Origin: Ectocarpus siliculosus
Lineage: Eukaryota; Sar; Phaeophyceae; Ectocarpales; Ectocarpaceae
Length of the DNA: 22,970 nt
Direction: 5' to 3'
Assembly (NCBI GenBank): GCA_000310025.1
Contig: FN649734.1
Location: 2,530,632 to 2,553,601, forward strand
Both the position numbers and the translations under genes were made by a program. Positions 9,223 through 19,991 of this stretch are shown one piece after another (position 1 is the stretch's first letter; every line of letters begins with the position of its first letter). A model generated the notes under the pieces. That model worked only from the letters and a program-made list of their open reading frames with translations. It was not told where the DNA came from and did no database searches.

Positions 9223-12200
9223 TTATCGTGTTGTCAAACAAGGATAATAATTATATTCATCTTGCCCGTGTACCTCGGCCTTGTTTCGAGCGATTGCCTT
9301 CGGGGCGGCCGGTTGTGGTTCCGGGCTGCTGCCGCGCAGTGGCGATCTGGCGGGCGGCTGTGTTGCATCCACGAACAATGTCATCGAGCGAAAACAAAAG
9401 ACAAACAAGGACGCGAAACAGGCGTTTCTCAAGTTCTACGTAGGACATAGAACACAATGTGGTGTTGAGTGTCTCTTCCGTCAGTCTGAGACATAAACCG
9501 GTCCGTTTCGCCTACTTTCGTGAAAGTGTTAGCAGTGGCGCGAACGGCCGCCTTGGAGACCAACCAGGGTCGTACTGTCTTTTCGATGAGCGTCCTTACT
9601 CGCTCAACGCCTTTCACTCGAGCCACGAGTAGATAGTAGCAGCTGCTTTTTCGCCAGGCGTGCAAGCCCACGGTGATTCATTCTCGACAGAACCTCTCGC
9701 ATTGTACAGTAGTGGAATTTGCAGCACCTTCGCGGTCTTTCCTGCCACGAGGTAGACTCCCAAGATGGACGGCCATACACGTAGAGTCTTGACAAGACAA
9801 TCAACGCTCCCACGCGCTCACCAATAACAACGTGAAACCGCGACGTTGTTGGTGTTGATCAATATTCCGCGAGCACGTACCGGTCCAAGACTCGAGGAAA
9901 AACCGTCGTCTACTGTGATTTTGACTCTCCAACAACGACGAACAGCAAGAACAACAACCGAGGATCCGGTGATCCAAGGGCCTGAACAATGAGGCGCTTG
10001 CTTTCTTTTGAGCATTTCAAGTTCTGCAATCAATCGCGTTTTGTACACGCTATCTAGATCTGTTGGTGGAAAATCCTGGCGTTGAAATCCGGACAGCGGC
10101 CGACTATTGACCGCGGGTGAGGAGTACTGATTTAACGTACGGCAGGAAACCGTGCTTGTCTCGCCGCGCTCATACCTCGACAACAAAGAAACTTCTTTGG
10201 CAAGATGTTGGTAACGCTTCCAACTCCAATCCTTTCATAAACAAACGGACCATTCCTGCTGTTGTGGGGATATCGACAATGGCACATCGACCTGAAGGGT
10301 ACACGGCACCTCGGATTGAACGAGACGTCGAAGCCGAGGAGGGGAAACGGCCTGGTGGTGGTGGTGACCTGCCGCAGGCGGGGCCGCCGACAAGGGCTCT
10401 ATCCTGCCCGAGTCGCCGTTGACCTCTGCCACCATCGACCTCGCCAGCCGGCCTCGCTGCTCGAGCTGCCTCTGCCGCCTGCCCTCGACCCTCTCGCTCC
10501 AGCCCCCGTCCCCCTGTCCGAAGCCGGACATTTTCCCGAGGGGTGCGCTGCTGTTGACCGGCGACCGGTTTCGAGCCGCTCGCGTGCTCTTCGTCGGTAA
10601 CGGGGCCACACGCCCGGCAACAGCGCCGGCGCCCGAGCTGCTCTTCAAGCCGTATCCGTCGCCATCTGCTCGCTCCCGTCGTCTCCGAGGGTGGCTCGGC
10701 ACGAGACCGTCGGCGCCCCCGGGTCCCGTGTTGGTGGACAATGAGCGATGTTGATCTGGCGGGCGCGTATGTGCACCACCACCACCACCACCATCACCAT
10801 CACCACCACCACGCCCGTTGCCTCGCCGCCCCCCAGTAGCTTCGGCTGCCGGCCAGTCTTTCCCTCTCTGCGTACCCTCTCTTGCCCAGCTTCTACTTCT
10901 ATCTCTACCCCCGCTAGTGCCACCACCGCCGCCCGCCCCAACGCCGCCGGCTCCCCCCGGGTGCCTTTGCCGGCCTTCGCCTTCGATATCGGCGTTGTCT
11001 CTCCTCCTGCTCATTCGCACAACCCCGGCTTCCTCCTGCACAAAGAGAAAAATAAATACCACAATCTCAGCTTGTCGGTGCCGTGTGTGTTCCCCCAAAA
11101 CATACCGTGACGGATCGTTTCAAACAACCTAAAAAAAAACGGAAATGGTGACACCTTCGGTTGCTCTTAGTACACCAACCGTGGTACATCTCGGTTTAGA
11201 TACACCCATCTACAAATTATGGCAACCGCACCTCTCTTGCGAGTCCCCCTATCGCCCTCTGACCGCCGCCGTAACTTCGCGGCTTGTCGTTCCTCGGGGT
11301 GGCCGGTGCGGGGGCAGCGGCAGGGCCGTCGCGAGGGCGCCTTCTCCTTCCTTCCGGCAGTGCCGAAGGGGGGAAGGACGGGTAGTCGTATCCACCGCCG
11401 CCGTGGCCTTCGGCATGCCCGCCGCCACCGCCACCGCCGCCGCCGCCGCCGCGGCGGCCCCCTGGCCAGGTCCCGAAGGACTGCTTCGGGGGTTGGGCGG
11501 TGGTGGCCGCGGCGGGTTGGGGTGCCCGTCGTCTCGGGGTTGCGAACGGGGTCGAGAACGCTGCGCCCTCTTCGTTGTAGTCGTAGTCGTTGTTGTTGCC
11601 TTGACGGTCTCTGCCCCCCCCACGCCGGCGGTCGTCGTGGCCGTCTTCTCTGTAACCGAAGTCCCTCGCCTGGCCGTGGCGGCTACGGCTAGCCGCTCCG
11701 ACGGGAGCCGCCGCAGAAGCAGCAGTAGCGTACGCTGCACGCCCAAAGTAGGCGTCTGCTCCTTCGCCGTTGTTGTTGTCGCGCCTGTCGTTGCTGTTGC
11801 CGCCGCTCCTCGCGCGGTGTCGTGCCACGCCCCCCTTCTCGTCGATCTCTGTGCTTCTCTCTCTCCACAAGGGAGATGTTCTTGACCGGTTTGATTCCGC
11901 CGCCGCTCTTCTGGGTTGCCGACGGCGGGGGCTCGTATCGCCTTCTTCAAAACTAGACCCCTGATCGCTGACATCTCTCAGTGCCATTGCTTGATGACGG
12001 GCGCCCCTAGCATCCCCATCGAATACTTGGCCGTCTCCGAATCGCTCGGCTCGGTGGTGCCGGAAATGCTCATCGTCTAGCCTGCCATCTCGCCGCTGCT
12101 GCCGCGGCCGTCGCCGCCGCCGCCGCCGCCTCCTGTGGTACTCTCTTTCTTCCCCCCCAACCGAGGGGTCGCTCTGGCCACCCGGTGCGGTCGTTTCGAA

Positions 12201-15200
12201 GTTCACTCCTCTGACTACTCTATGACGACGGCGGTTTCCACGGTCATCGTCGTCATCGCTGGCGAATCCGAAGCCCCTTCGACGACTCCTTGCCGGACGG
12301 TGCCGCCCTTCGTAGCTCGATGAACCGTCGCTCTCCTGGTATCCAGGCGCCCTCCCCAGCCGCCTTGGGCCCACCTTGACCGCCCGCCGTACCAGCCCTT
12401 CCCCTCCGTCTCTCACGTTGCCGAAACCTCTGGTGTCTCGTGGCATCGCCCTCCGGCCACCACCGCCCCTTCCGCCAGCGCCTTCCACACCGCCACCTCT
12501 GTCCACGAGATCGCTGTCAGGGCTTGCTCTTCTTCGCCCCCCTTCAACGTTGCCGAGGGCTCTGCCTTCCCGCTTTGCTGGGTCCGCGTTGGAGAACGCT
12601 TCCCCAGGGGCGTAGCTCCGCGACCGTTTGCCCGGTTCTTCCTTTCCGCGGGCGTCTTTTGCTGCCGCCTTGCCTCTGCCCTCCCCGCCCGTTCGCCTCG
12701 ATTCGTGGAACTCCTCGGCGTTCCTTTTTTTTCGCGTGCCACGTAGGGGACAGGGAAAGGAAGTTTGAGCACGCTGTAACGCACGAAGAACAGTAGTTAT
12801 CAAGGTTCTACCAGACTGTGCAGCTGTTCGCAATCACAAGTGGCGAGTGATTGTTCGCGTTGAAGATCTTTGGAACTGACGCAACAGGCACAATTCACCG
12901 CGGTGCGTGGAGACGATGTTCAAACGAGAAAACTCCTTCTGTTTCAACACAGGAGCTCACATCCCGAAGGAACGGTGTGGAAGACAGCATGGTTTTGTGA
13001 GGTACCCAACCCGACATTGGTGTGTGATATCCGACGAGTTGCACGCTACTGTACTGGGAGGACCTCAAACACGAATTGTGTTTGCCGCTTTTGTTCCTTC
13101 TCGCAAGCTACGTCCAACACCAAACACATCTTGAAAGAAGACCGCGAATCGTGCAACGAGGGTGATGGAGAGGATTTTGCTCTTTTGGAGAGGAGAGACA
13201 AGAACAACGCCCGACTTGCGTGATGAAATTGACGCTTGGATTAGTCTTATGACCATCCGAGTGAGACTTCGTGTCCAAAGCCCAGGCTTGCATTGTATCC
13301 CGTAACAGAATGGTAAAAGGTCGCAAACAATCCCAAACACAACCATGCTGTAGTCGTATGGGTTTGAGAGGGTGATGACGACACACGAGGGAGGGGTGCG
13401 AGCTGAACGGGGCGCCCACATAATCGGCTTGGCATATGGTGGGGAGGATTGGGCCTTTCGGATTCAGGCCTTACCACAGCCTCCACATACCTGCCGTACA
13501 AACACAATGCGGTTGTTACAGGGGGGCGAAAAACCCACCTGATCGATGCAGCTGGAAGGGAGGACGACCTCTTCCACCCGCCACCAACACCACTCGCTCG
13601 TCTACCACTGTTTTCGGGAACGTTCGCGCCGGTGGCAGCCAGCATCCTCATCATCTCCTCCTCCTCCATGTCGCTCCTTCGGCGGTCGGTGAAGCGTTTG
13701 TAGATTTGAACTTTTCGTCTGCCACGCAACAAAAATGGGTGGAGTAACGGGGTAGGCGCACAGGTTGTCATCGGAGGAATCCTCATTCGCTGTGTTAACG
13801 AAACAGTTCCACAGATCTTTCTCTCTCAAGGACATGAAACCCATGCCCCTGCTATTTATCGTTCGCAGGAGAGAGGATGGCCCACACGGGAGGAGGGCAA
13901 CCCAGGTGCTGCGTCTCTGGAAACGTAGGGTGGCTGGAAGTATAGACTATGATGTCCAAGGGTTTCTGCAATCGGCAAAACTGAATCCTGTGGAGATGGA
14001 CCACTCGCGACCCCGTCCTCGGACGCCGACCAATGAGAAGTTGCAGCTTCCCAAATAATCGGTTGGCATTGGTTGCTGGCCTAGGGATTCGTGGCGAACT
14101 TCGAATATACACCACCTACGGGGACTGAAGAGAACTCCCCCCCGCCCCCCCCTGGGTTCTGTAATATAGGCGAAAGGAGCTAAATATCCCCGGGTTTCTG
14201 GCATCCCTCTTTTTCCCCTTTAGTTCTTCTCCGGGCAGTTCCGTGAAGGCATCGGAACTGTTGCTGGCCTCACATACCAGCGAACGAAGAGCGACTGGTG
14301 GCCGTTGGCTTCGTTGTTGAGTTGTACGGTAACGTCAGAGCTTTGGTTCAGCAGAAATACGTGTGATATGAACGGTGGTGGCGTTGATTGTGTACCTGCA
14401 TGAGCGGCGACTCTTTAAAAAGCTGATTGGTTTCGGGTATGGGTTGTAAAGAACGTGGAGGCACTGTCGGTAAGCTGTCGCAATCGACTAGTATAAGAGC
14501 GCAGTGGGTTAATTGCCCCCTTTCGGCCTACATGTAGTGTGCAGCATCTTTTCTCTAAGCCGTGGAATCTAGTAACATTTCAGAATGTCCCGCCGCAGAA
14601 AAACGCGCGAGCTCACGGCCCTTTTCTGTCGTCGTGTTTCTCGACAAGCTAGCGCCTGACGTTGGAGGACTATGTGTCACATCCACAACTTCCACACTCT
14701 TCGATAGAAAGCTATGCACACTCACGGCTCTTGGTTCCTCGTTTTCGTGTCCTGAAAGTTCTGATTTAGCTGTCTGACAGAGATGATGGCCCGCCTCCGA
14801 TGACAAAAAGCTTGCTTCCTTTGGTATTGACTGGTTGTCCTGGTGGAATTAGTCCCCCGTTGTACGTGCAGCAGAAGTCGATTCGTCCCACGTTGCCTAC
14901 CCAAATACCCTCTGTGTACCCACTCGATCAGGTAGTGTTCGCTCCCATCCCAGACGAAACTCAAGATGCTGGTGACCCGGTTCTCAACCCCCCCCCGGAA
15001 GCGACAAAAGTTTTTTCGGTGAACAGTTCGAGTCCCATCGGGGTGGGCAGGAGGGGAAAACACTGATAACGTATCCTGTTGTGTATTCTTGCCTTGCCGG
15101 TGGGGCTCGGAGATGCGCCGGGGCTATCCCCGCCAGGGGGGGCACCAATCCGTCCGCGAGTAGGAAGGCATAGAGCCCCGCGAGAACCCGGCTAGCCGCC

Positions 15201-18200
15201 TCGACCCCTTCCTCCGCCGGCATCGGCACCTGCGATGCGAGCGAACGTACATGCACGTGCTATTTAGTTTGCCACCGGAAGAAAGTTTTTTTCTCTGTCT
15301 TGGTCCTACGAGTTCTAAACGCTGTTTGGTTCCCGTTGTACAAGTCCCTCTTCGGCAATACGCACCGAGTAGCACTAAATGGTGCACTTTTCCGAAAACA
15401 GGACAAAATGAGGAGTTCGTGTTCCTCAGCGAAAAGAGATGAGTGATCACGACTCATGCGCTTCGTAAATTTCCAACAGCGTCAACCTTAGCCTTCTACA
15501 GAATGTGGCTCCAACGTTTTGCTCCAAACTCGGGCCGCATCGATTGGGTGATGAATAAATGGAATGTGCAGGAGGAAATTCTCCGCGGTTGTTGTTGCTA
15601 CCCTACGTGTTAGCAGAGCGCTCAAGAGGAAGACTTCGCCGTTTTCTATCTCTCGGGCATCTTCTGAGGCCTTTTTCGACTCTCCCAGGCTCGTTGAGTC
15701 GGCGTAGGGATGACTCCTAAGAGGCAGTACACCGCGCTGCCGTCCCGCCCGACAAGGGCACGCCACACGTGTTCCAAGTCTCATTTGCATTTGAACACCT
15801 ACATCAATCGACGGATCAATCTGCCTTTGTACCCGGACAAGGGCAAGCGTAAAAGCCATTGAAACGGGATGGTTGGCGAACACAAAACGCCGATGCACAA
15901 CCAAGTGCTTCAGCAATAAATCCTTCCCCCCGACGTGTTTTGCTGTCGTTTCTCGCCATCACCGCCCGCAAGGCGCTCCGACAAACAAAGTACAGCACCT
16001 GGTGCCACTTCCATCGATACGTCTATTTTCTGGTTCCTGTCATCATGACACGTCGGCCCAATCTCTCGGGACCCGAGGTGACAGGCGGAACACCCGTTTG
16101 GATGCCTCGTCGCTTCAACTCGGCTCCAGCCGGAGGGAGGGAAGGGAAGACACCTCCACTGTGTGGCATCCCTCGACAACAAGTCAATACGAAACGAAGC
16201 GTGAATCTACTGTATTATGACTGATAGCTTGGATTTCGATCCGCTCCGCTCCTCTTCCGCGTTTGCTCACCGTACACAGACACCGCACGTCCTCGTGGGG
16301 GAGGGAATAGCTCCTTCTCCCAAGAAACTTCTGCACGAACTCCCAGTTGGCGGCCTTGTTGGCGGGACTGTTGCCGCGGTTGAAGTCCACGCTGTCGATC
16401 TTTCGCGGGTGGTAGTGAGCCAGGCATGCGCCGACGAGGTAGCCGTTCGCAATCTGCGCTTGCGCGTGTACGGGCAAGACAGGTGATTCGGGGCGTACGT
16501 ACAAGACTTCACCGAACAAGCTGGGTTTTTCTCGATCCCTCTTGAGATTCACAAAAAACAGCAACAGGCTGGTTCTTTCTCGATCACTCCTGAGATTCAC
16601 AAACAACAGCAACAGGCTGGGTCTTGCTCGATCCCTCCTGAGATTCACAAAAACAGCAACAGGTCCTTGAGGCAGAGGTATACCTAACACGACAGGGAAC
16701 TGGGAGGCCCACGGCAGCCGCACCGACTGACCTTGTGCCGGAGCTTGAAGTCGCAGTCAATCTCTCGGCGGTCGAAGTGACTCCGAAACCACCGCAGCAA
16801 TTTCTTCGCTTGTTCGTCCGTGGGGGATGCGACTCCGGGCGTCGTTGTCGTGGTAGCAGTCGTTCCGGTCGTCGTTGTAGTCTCCCTCACGTTAGACGAC
16901 ACCAGCTGCTTGTCCGTGCGATCCGCTGGACGAGGCTTGGTTGGTGTAGACTGCTGCGTTGATTGCGGCGACTTCTGGAGTGCCCTGCCGCTTGCCGCCA
17001 CGGGTGCGCACCAGCAGCGAGAGAGCAAGAACCAGAGAGACAAGAGGTCAAGAGGTGCTTGCGTGTGCGAGGGATAACTAGAGGCGACGACACAAAAGAT
17101 GGAGAACACGAGTGGTAAAACGAAAGCCGACGACGGAGTTCGTATTGCGGTGAACAGAAGCTACGTGGCGGCAGATTGCAGGAATGAAGCGTGGACTAGT
17201 AATGGGAAATACAATCGAATGACGTTGTCAATACCACAGAACACAACGTGCTTTGAAGTGTAAATGTAGATGAATCTGTAAAGCAGGGACCCTACCGTAA
17301 TTGCAGCTTAGAATCGTTTCTCGTTTTGTCAGGCCTGGGTCTCTAGTATTTTTCGTTTTTCCTACCCACACACATACAGTACAGCGATGCCAGAATGATG
17401 GAACGGTTGAAACGATACAGGTTACCTTTCTTCCCGGTAGTTCTTGTCAGCTTAGTTTTACCGCCTTGCTCCGCTGCAAACCGTATCCAGAGTGAGTTGC
17501 AAATACACGCGAATACATGCAGATCGCGTTGTTCGTCTTACCTATTGTCATTGTACGGGTCCTTTGTCGCTGGCACACCGTGCGAAGGCCCTGCCGGATC
17601 GCGCGGTGGCTTGGGAAAACGCGGGGCATGCACGGAAGGGGGTCGATCGGTATGGGCCGCGTGGGTTCCGACATGGGTTCCGATGTCGAGCCCCTTCTTT
17701 CTGCGGCCCTTGTGTTATCCCACGCAACCTGGCATGGTCCCTTCCCGAGATGGATCCCTCTCCTCCCAAACGCCTTGGAAACCCGAAGCCATGTCTTGTA
17801 CGTATAAAGCATGGACAAACAACTTTCCGTCCTCTTTTTAGGCAAAAACTAAAAGAATATTCATGGTACAGGGCTCACCGTGGCTTCGGTCGGCCCCGGC
17901 GTCTGTATAGGAACTCCTCCTCCCTCGACCCTCGGGCTAGTCAGTCTCCATGATGTACCGGCGTACTTCCCCAGATCTCCGGAGAGGCTCGCCGCATCGA
18001 CCTCTAGCTCCAAGGTGAGCTTCAAACCCTTGCCCCCCCCCGCTTTCCCCCCTCCCGCCGACGCTCCTGGAGACACTTCTTCTTCTGTAGGTTGTGGGTT
18101 TTGTTCTGTCGATGGAGGTTTTTCTTCTGCCGGTGGCGGTTGTTCTTTTGCCGGCGGTGGTGGTGACGGCTCGGGTTCTTCTGGTGGTGTTTTCGGTGGC

Positions 18201-18394
18201 GTTTGTTCTGTCTCCTCGCTCGATCCGTTGCTAGCGTCGGAGTCGAGATCGTCCAGGAGGCCGCTGTACTCCCTGACGAGGCTGCTTGGCGCCATGAAGC
18301 GAACGAGGCTCTTGAACTTTTGCATTGGTTTGCGTTCTGGGTGGTCGGGGCTTTTGTCGTCCTCCGACTTGTATTGCAGCATTTCGCGAGGCAT
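9223..18394 (-). CDS. CH_2 (SPATA4/CLAMP-type calponin-homology) protein with long Arg/Gly-rich tail, about ten exons
   Basis: Exons in transcription order: 18394-17879, 17696-17542, 16984-16732, 16453-16271, 15229-15093, 13718-13539, 12723-11232, 11035-10310 (or 10292), 10126-9881 and 9357-9223 (TAA). Phases agree at every junction, giving about 1,340 residues. ATG 18394 is the first Met after an in-frame TAA. Residues 1-172 are acidic and Pro/Glu-rich. At about 283-400, LLRWFRSHFDRRE, then IANGYLVGACLAHYHP, NKAANWEFVQKFL and ASRVLAGLYAFLL follow the CH_2 pattern (L-R-W, NGYLVAE, Y-P, K-NW-x-E-KF, acidic helix). Exon 6 has an acidic, Met-rich helix (DMEEEEMMRML). Residues about 476-1214 are low complexity: Arg/Gly, poly-Gly, poly-Arg and Asp runs. 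CH_2 proteins such as SPATA4 and CLAMP/SPEF1 act at microtubules or cilia in other eukaryotes; that role is inferred here. Intron 5 is GC-AG. Exons 1-7 are most certain. The gene could instead stop at 10235, leaving out exons 9-10, and the acceptor of exon 2 is less certain. Confidence 0.75.
16520..16662. repeat. Three-unit 48-bp tandem repeat in an intron of the CH_2 gene
   Basis: The units are 16520-16567, 16568-16615 and 16616-16662 (the last one base shorter). They share ctcgatc, gagattcacaaa and cagcaacag with few differences. They lie between the exons carrying the two halves of the CH_2 domain start. On the minus strand the repeat stays open in the frame of the downstream exon, but the upstream exon is in another frame, so it is read as intronic. 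Confidence 0.9.
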
Positions 18395-19126
18395 GGGGAG
18401 CAGGTCCGAGATTCTACGTCGTTACATGTGGATGGTTGTTGTTGAAGATGGCGGTGGTAGTGAGATGGCGGTATGTACTGGTTGTAGGTGGTCGAAACCG
18501 CCCAGAACCGTAGGCTCTTTACCGTGCGCGGCGCTCGTTTTGTGTCGCCTCTGGTGGGAGGAAGCCAACATTGGCCACATGCAGGCGTAAGAGTGAAGAA
18601 AGACCAAAATATAATACCGTATATGAATGACCTCAGCATCGTAGCCACTACTATTGGTGGCCGGTGCTACAATGTATCTCCTCGGAAATGCGACGCTTTG
18701 AAATGTTGCAGAGCAAATTATGTAGGTGTATTAAGGTTTTGGATCCCAGCAATGCACCGCCAGTGCGACAGGCAACGAATCGTTCAGTAATGTCCAAGTC
18801 CTCGAACCCAGCTCCGAATGTAGCAAAGGGATAGCCGACGGATGCCCTCACGGTCTGCCGGTCATCAACGCAGTGTGTATTGTGCCGTGAACTTTAGTGT
18901 AGGGTACAGGACCAGGATGTATCGAATTTAGTCGACAGGTACTCTCACCTGGTACCGTCGGCATCTGCCACAGTGTTTCCCGACTACTGTACGTGCTAAA
19001 GCAGCAATAGCGCTCTGCACTGTAGACTAAAGCACAGGTGTTGATTCCTCCAAAAAAAGACGTTAGATAAGAAAAAATCTGATCTACTGTATATTATCAA
19101 CAGCAAATTTTTCCATAGTTTCTTAC
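18395..19126. other. Region between two minus-strand starts, no settled exon
   Basis: This is either the 5' region of the CH_2 gene or intron of the gene starting at 19420. A minus open frame ending at 18651 contains a plausible protein stretch (FGAGFEDLDITERF) that an acceptor near 18860 could join in phase 0. Its acceptor has only a weak pyrimidine tract and no convincing donor follows, so it is not called. An in-frame TAA lies just upstream of ATG 18394. Confidence 0.4.
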
Positions 19127-19420
19127 CCCGGACGAGGTCAACCGTCCCGCAGGCGACGTAGTGCCGGGTAGTGTGCTGTCGGCAAACTGGACCGATGGAA
19201 ATGACGCCATTTCTTCCAACATCGCGTCAGCGTCACCATCACCAAAATCGGGCATATCATCAAGGTCTTCAGAACTGCTGTCAGCAGCTTTTCCAGGTGC
19301 TGGCATTGATGCCGGTGCAGGTGACTTAACCTCCGCATTGTCTGTCACCACTGGCGGTTGGGAGCTTGACGACGATTTCCTGGCCGCGGCGACGGTCGCC
19401 GGGTCGTCGGTCTGGTTCAT
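19127..19420 (-). CDS. Acidic Ser/Ala/Pro-rich first exon, 3' part not resolved
   Basis: ATG at 19420 opens 98 codons that end at a strong donor (GGG|GTAAGA, donor G at 19126) in phase 0. The peptide starts MNQTDDPATVAAARKSSSSS, contains an Asp/Glu-rich core (EDLDDMPDFGDGDADAMLEE) and ends RLTSSG. The base composition is GC-rich and coding-like against AT-richer flanks. Read without splicing, it stops nine codons later. I do not recognise the family. It does not join in phase to the CH_2 start exon, so it is probably a separate gene or needs an unseen intermediate exon. It points away from the plus-strand gene starting at 19992. Confidence 0.5.
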
Positions 19421-19991
19421 GGCAGTGCTGAGGTCCCGACTAAGGTGAGAGATTCATGTCCACCGCCGTTCAACAGGACACACGGCGCAGATGGCGATAC
19501 GGTCTCAGTTGCATCCTTGACGTGTTCTCCGCACAGCGAAAGAAGGGGCAATCGCCAGGCCGAACGATTGGCAACAAAGGACGCCTGTGGGTCTCTCCTC
19601 TTACGACGAAATTGACACGTCTGTCCGAGGAACCGGTCCACCCCGTCGTGTGCTGCTGGTTCCTCGTAGATTATTAGCTGTCGATGCAAGTCGATGGGCC
19701 TGGGAAAGCCTGTGGTTGTTAGTTGTTTGCTTGCTTCCGAGCTAGTGTCATGCTTATCGGCAACAAGCTGGCTTCTGAAAGCAGCAAGTATTGGCGATAG
19801 TAGTGTGCAAAGGCAGCAGCAATGGTGCTGTGGGGGTTCCGAGGGCTCTTTTGTTTGTCGGGTTTCATTTCTCCGCGTCGAAAGGTCGAAAGGAGACACA
19901 GAAATGAAACCGTCAAGAAGGTTCTGAACTCGGAACTGGGAACTCGGGGCTGGGGGGGGGGCTGTGAGCAGCTGGTTGTGACGCGGTGCGT
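19421..19991. promoter_or_regulatory. Putative divergent promoter region
   Basis: These 571 bp separate a minus start (19420) from a plus start (19992), so a shared or back-to-back promoter is expected here. I see no clear TATA box or other motif. A minus open frame spans most of the region (to 20013), but it has no recognisable protein content and overlaps both start exons. Confidence 0.3.

Noticed and set aside
11145-11885. 246-codon plus-strand open frame opposite the large Arg/Gly exon
   Set aside because: It is Val/Ala/Arg repeat sequence created by GC-rich triplet tracts; the minus strand has matching splice phases and protein-like sequence.
11249-11974. 241-codon second minus frame inside the large exon
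   Set aside because: A shadow frame of the same triplet repeats (Thr/Ala/Pro runs) without splice support; the main frame joins both neighbours in phase.
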